NCBI GenBank assembly: GCA_040905145.1
Contig: JBBDSC010000217.1
Span: 10,476-74,475 of the forward strand
From: DATGMS01 sp040905145
GTDB taxonomy: Bacteria; Bacteroidota; Bacteroidia; Cytophagales; Cyclobacteriaceae
Length of the DNA: 64,000 bases
Direction of reading: 5' to 3'
The notes under the pieces were generated by a model, which worked only from the letters and a program-made list of their open reading frames with translations, was not told the origin of the DNA and searched no databases. Below are positions 63,961 through 64,000 of the stretch, one piece after another. Each line of letters opens with the position of its first letter. Positions within the stretch are counted from its first letter, which is position 1. The position numbers and the translations under genes were made by a program.

Positions 63961-64000
63961 ATTGAGTTGTTCCTTACTGAGCCAACCGTTTTCCACATCA

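Noticed and set aside
63958..64000. Minus-strand words DVENGWLSKEQLNEW at the right edge
   Set aside because: They look protein-like and may be the end of a gene outside the window, but 14 codons are too few to support a feature.
1..64000. tRNA, rRNA or other structured RNA genes
   Set aside because: No cloverleaf with a TTCGA-type T arm and no rRNA-like sequence was found in the intergenic regions by eye; a covariance-model scan would be needed to exclude small RNAs.

Overview
The window looks like a chromosome piece from a marine or environmental Bacteroidota bacterium, most likely of the Cyclobacteriaceae (Cyclobacterium/Echinicola/Algoriphagus type). The reasons are SusC/SusD pairs, a hybrid two-component regulator, many secreted lipoproteins with a short lipobox, ThuA, Gfo/Idh/MocA and 3-keto-disaccharide hydrolase families, the fused rhamnulose-phosphate aldolase/dehydrogenase, and moderate GC content. 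The genus is inferred from gene content only.

Layout. 1-1.7 kb: the end of a periplasmic PVC-type haem/cytochrome c protein and a small coiled-coil membrane protein. 1.7-8.3 kb: a hybrid two-component regulator facing the wreck of a polysaccharide utilisation locus (a SusC start joined to a SusD end, a doubly damaged sulfatase, and the first ~30 codons of a second hybrid regulator). 8.4-26.1 kb: an intact SusC/SusD/DUF3823 unit, then a periplasmic sugar-oxidation set (ThuA-PVC fusion, cupredoxin, ThuA lipoprotein, Gfo/Idh/MocA oxidoreductase, TIM-barrel isomerase/epimerase, SASA esterase, DUF1080 protein). A two-gene restriction-modification system is inserted in this set at 21.9-23.7 kb. 26.1-29.2 kb: a GxxExxY gene between two direct copies of a hairpin repeat, a frameshifted GH76 enzyme, and gene debris (sigma factor fused to SusD tail, amidase stub). 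29.2-31.6 kb: an outer-membrane protein and an esterase.

31.6-51 kb is a catabolic region for L-rhamnose and lactate. A FGGY kinase, RhaI-type isomerase and aldolase/dehydrogenase fusion turn rhamnose into dihydroxyacetone phosphate and L-lactaldehyde/L-lactate; LutABC would oxidise the lactate to pyruvate. A truncated SusC, a Tat-exported Gfo/Idh/MocA protein and a GMC oxidoreductase with a four-cysteine ferredoxin-like motif lie between. Further on are a GntR regulator, an NCS1-type permease and a 61-residue membrane protein. A shared TGTACT core upstream of the rha, lutA, permease and gntR genes may be a common operator.

51-64 kb is mostly housekeeping: a PiT-like permease, topoisomerase IB, TadA, Fe/Mn superoxide dismutase, a TonB-dependent receptor-like barrel, a MaoC protein, a MoxR-like ATPase/VWA pair and a BaiN-like flavoprotein. 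It also holds fragments of an O-methyltransferase, OsmC and a tyrosine recombinase.

The most striking general feature is gene decay: at least nine broken genes, several joined at clean deletion junctions, together with several families of dispersed palindromic repeats. The strongest candidate for an undescribed element is the GxxExxY gene framed by hairpin repeats.
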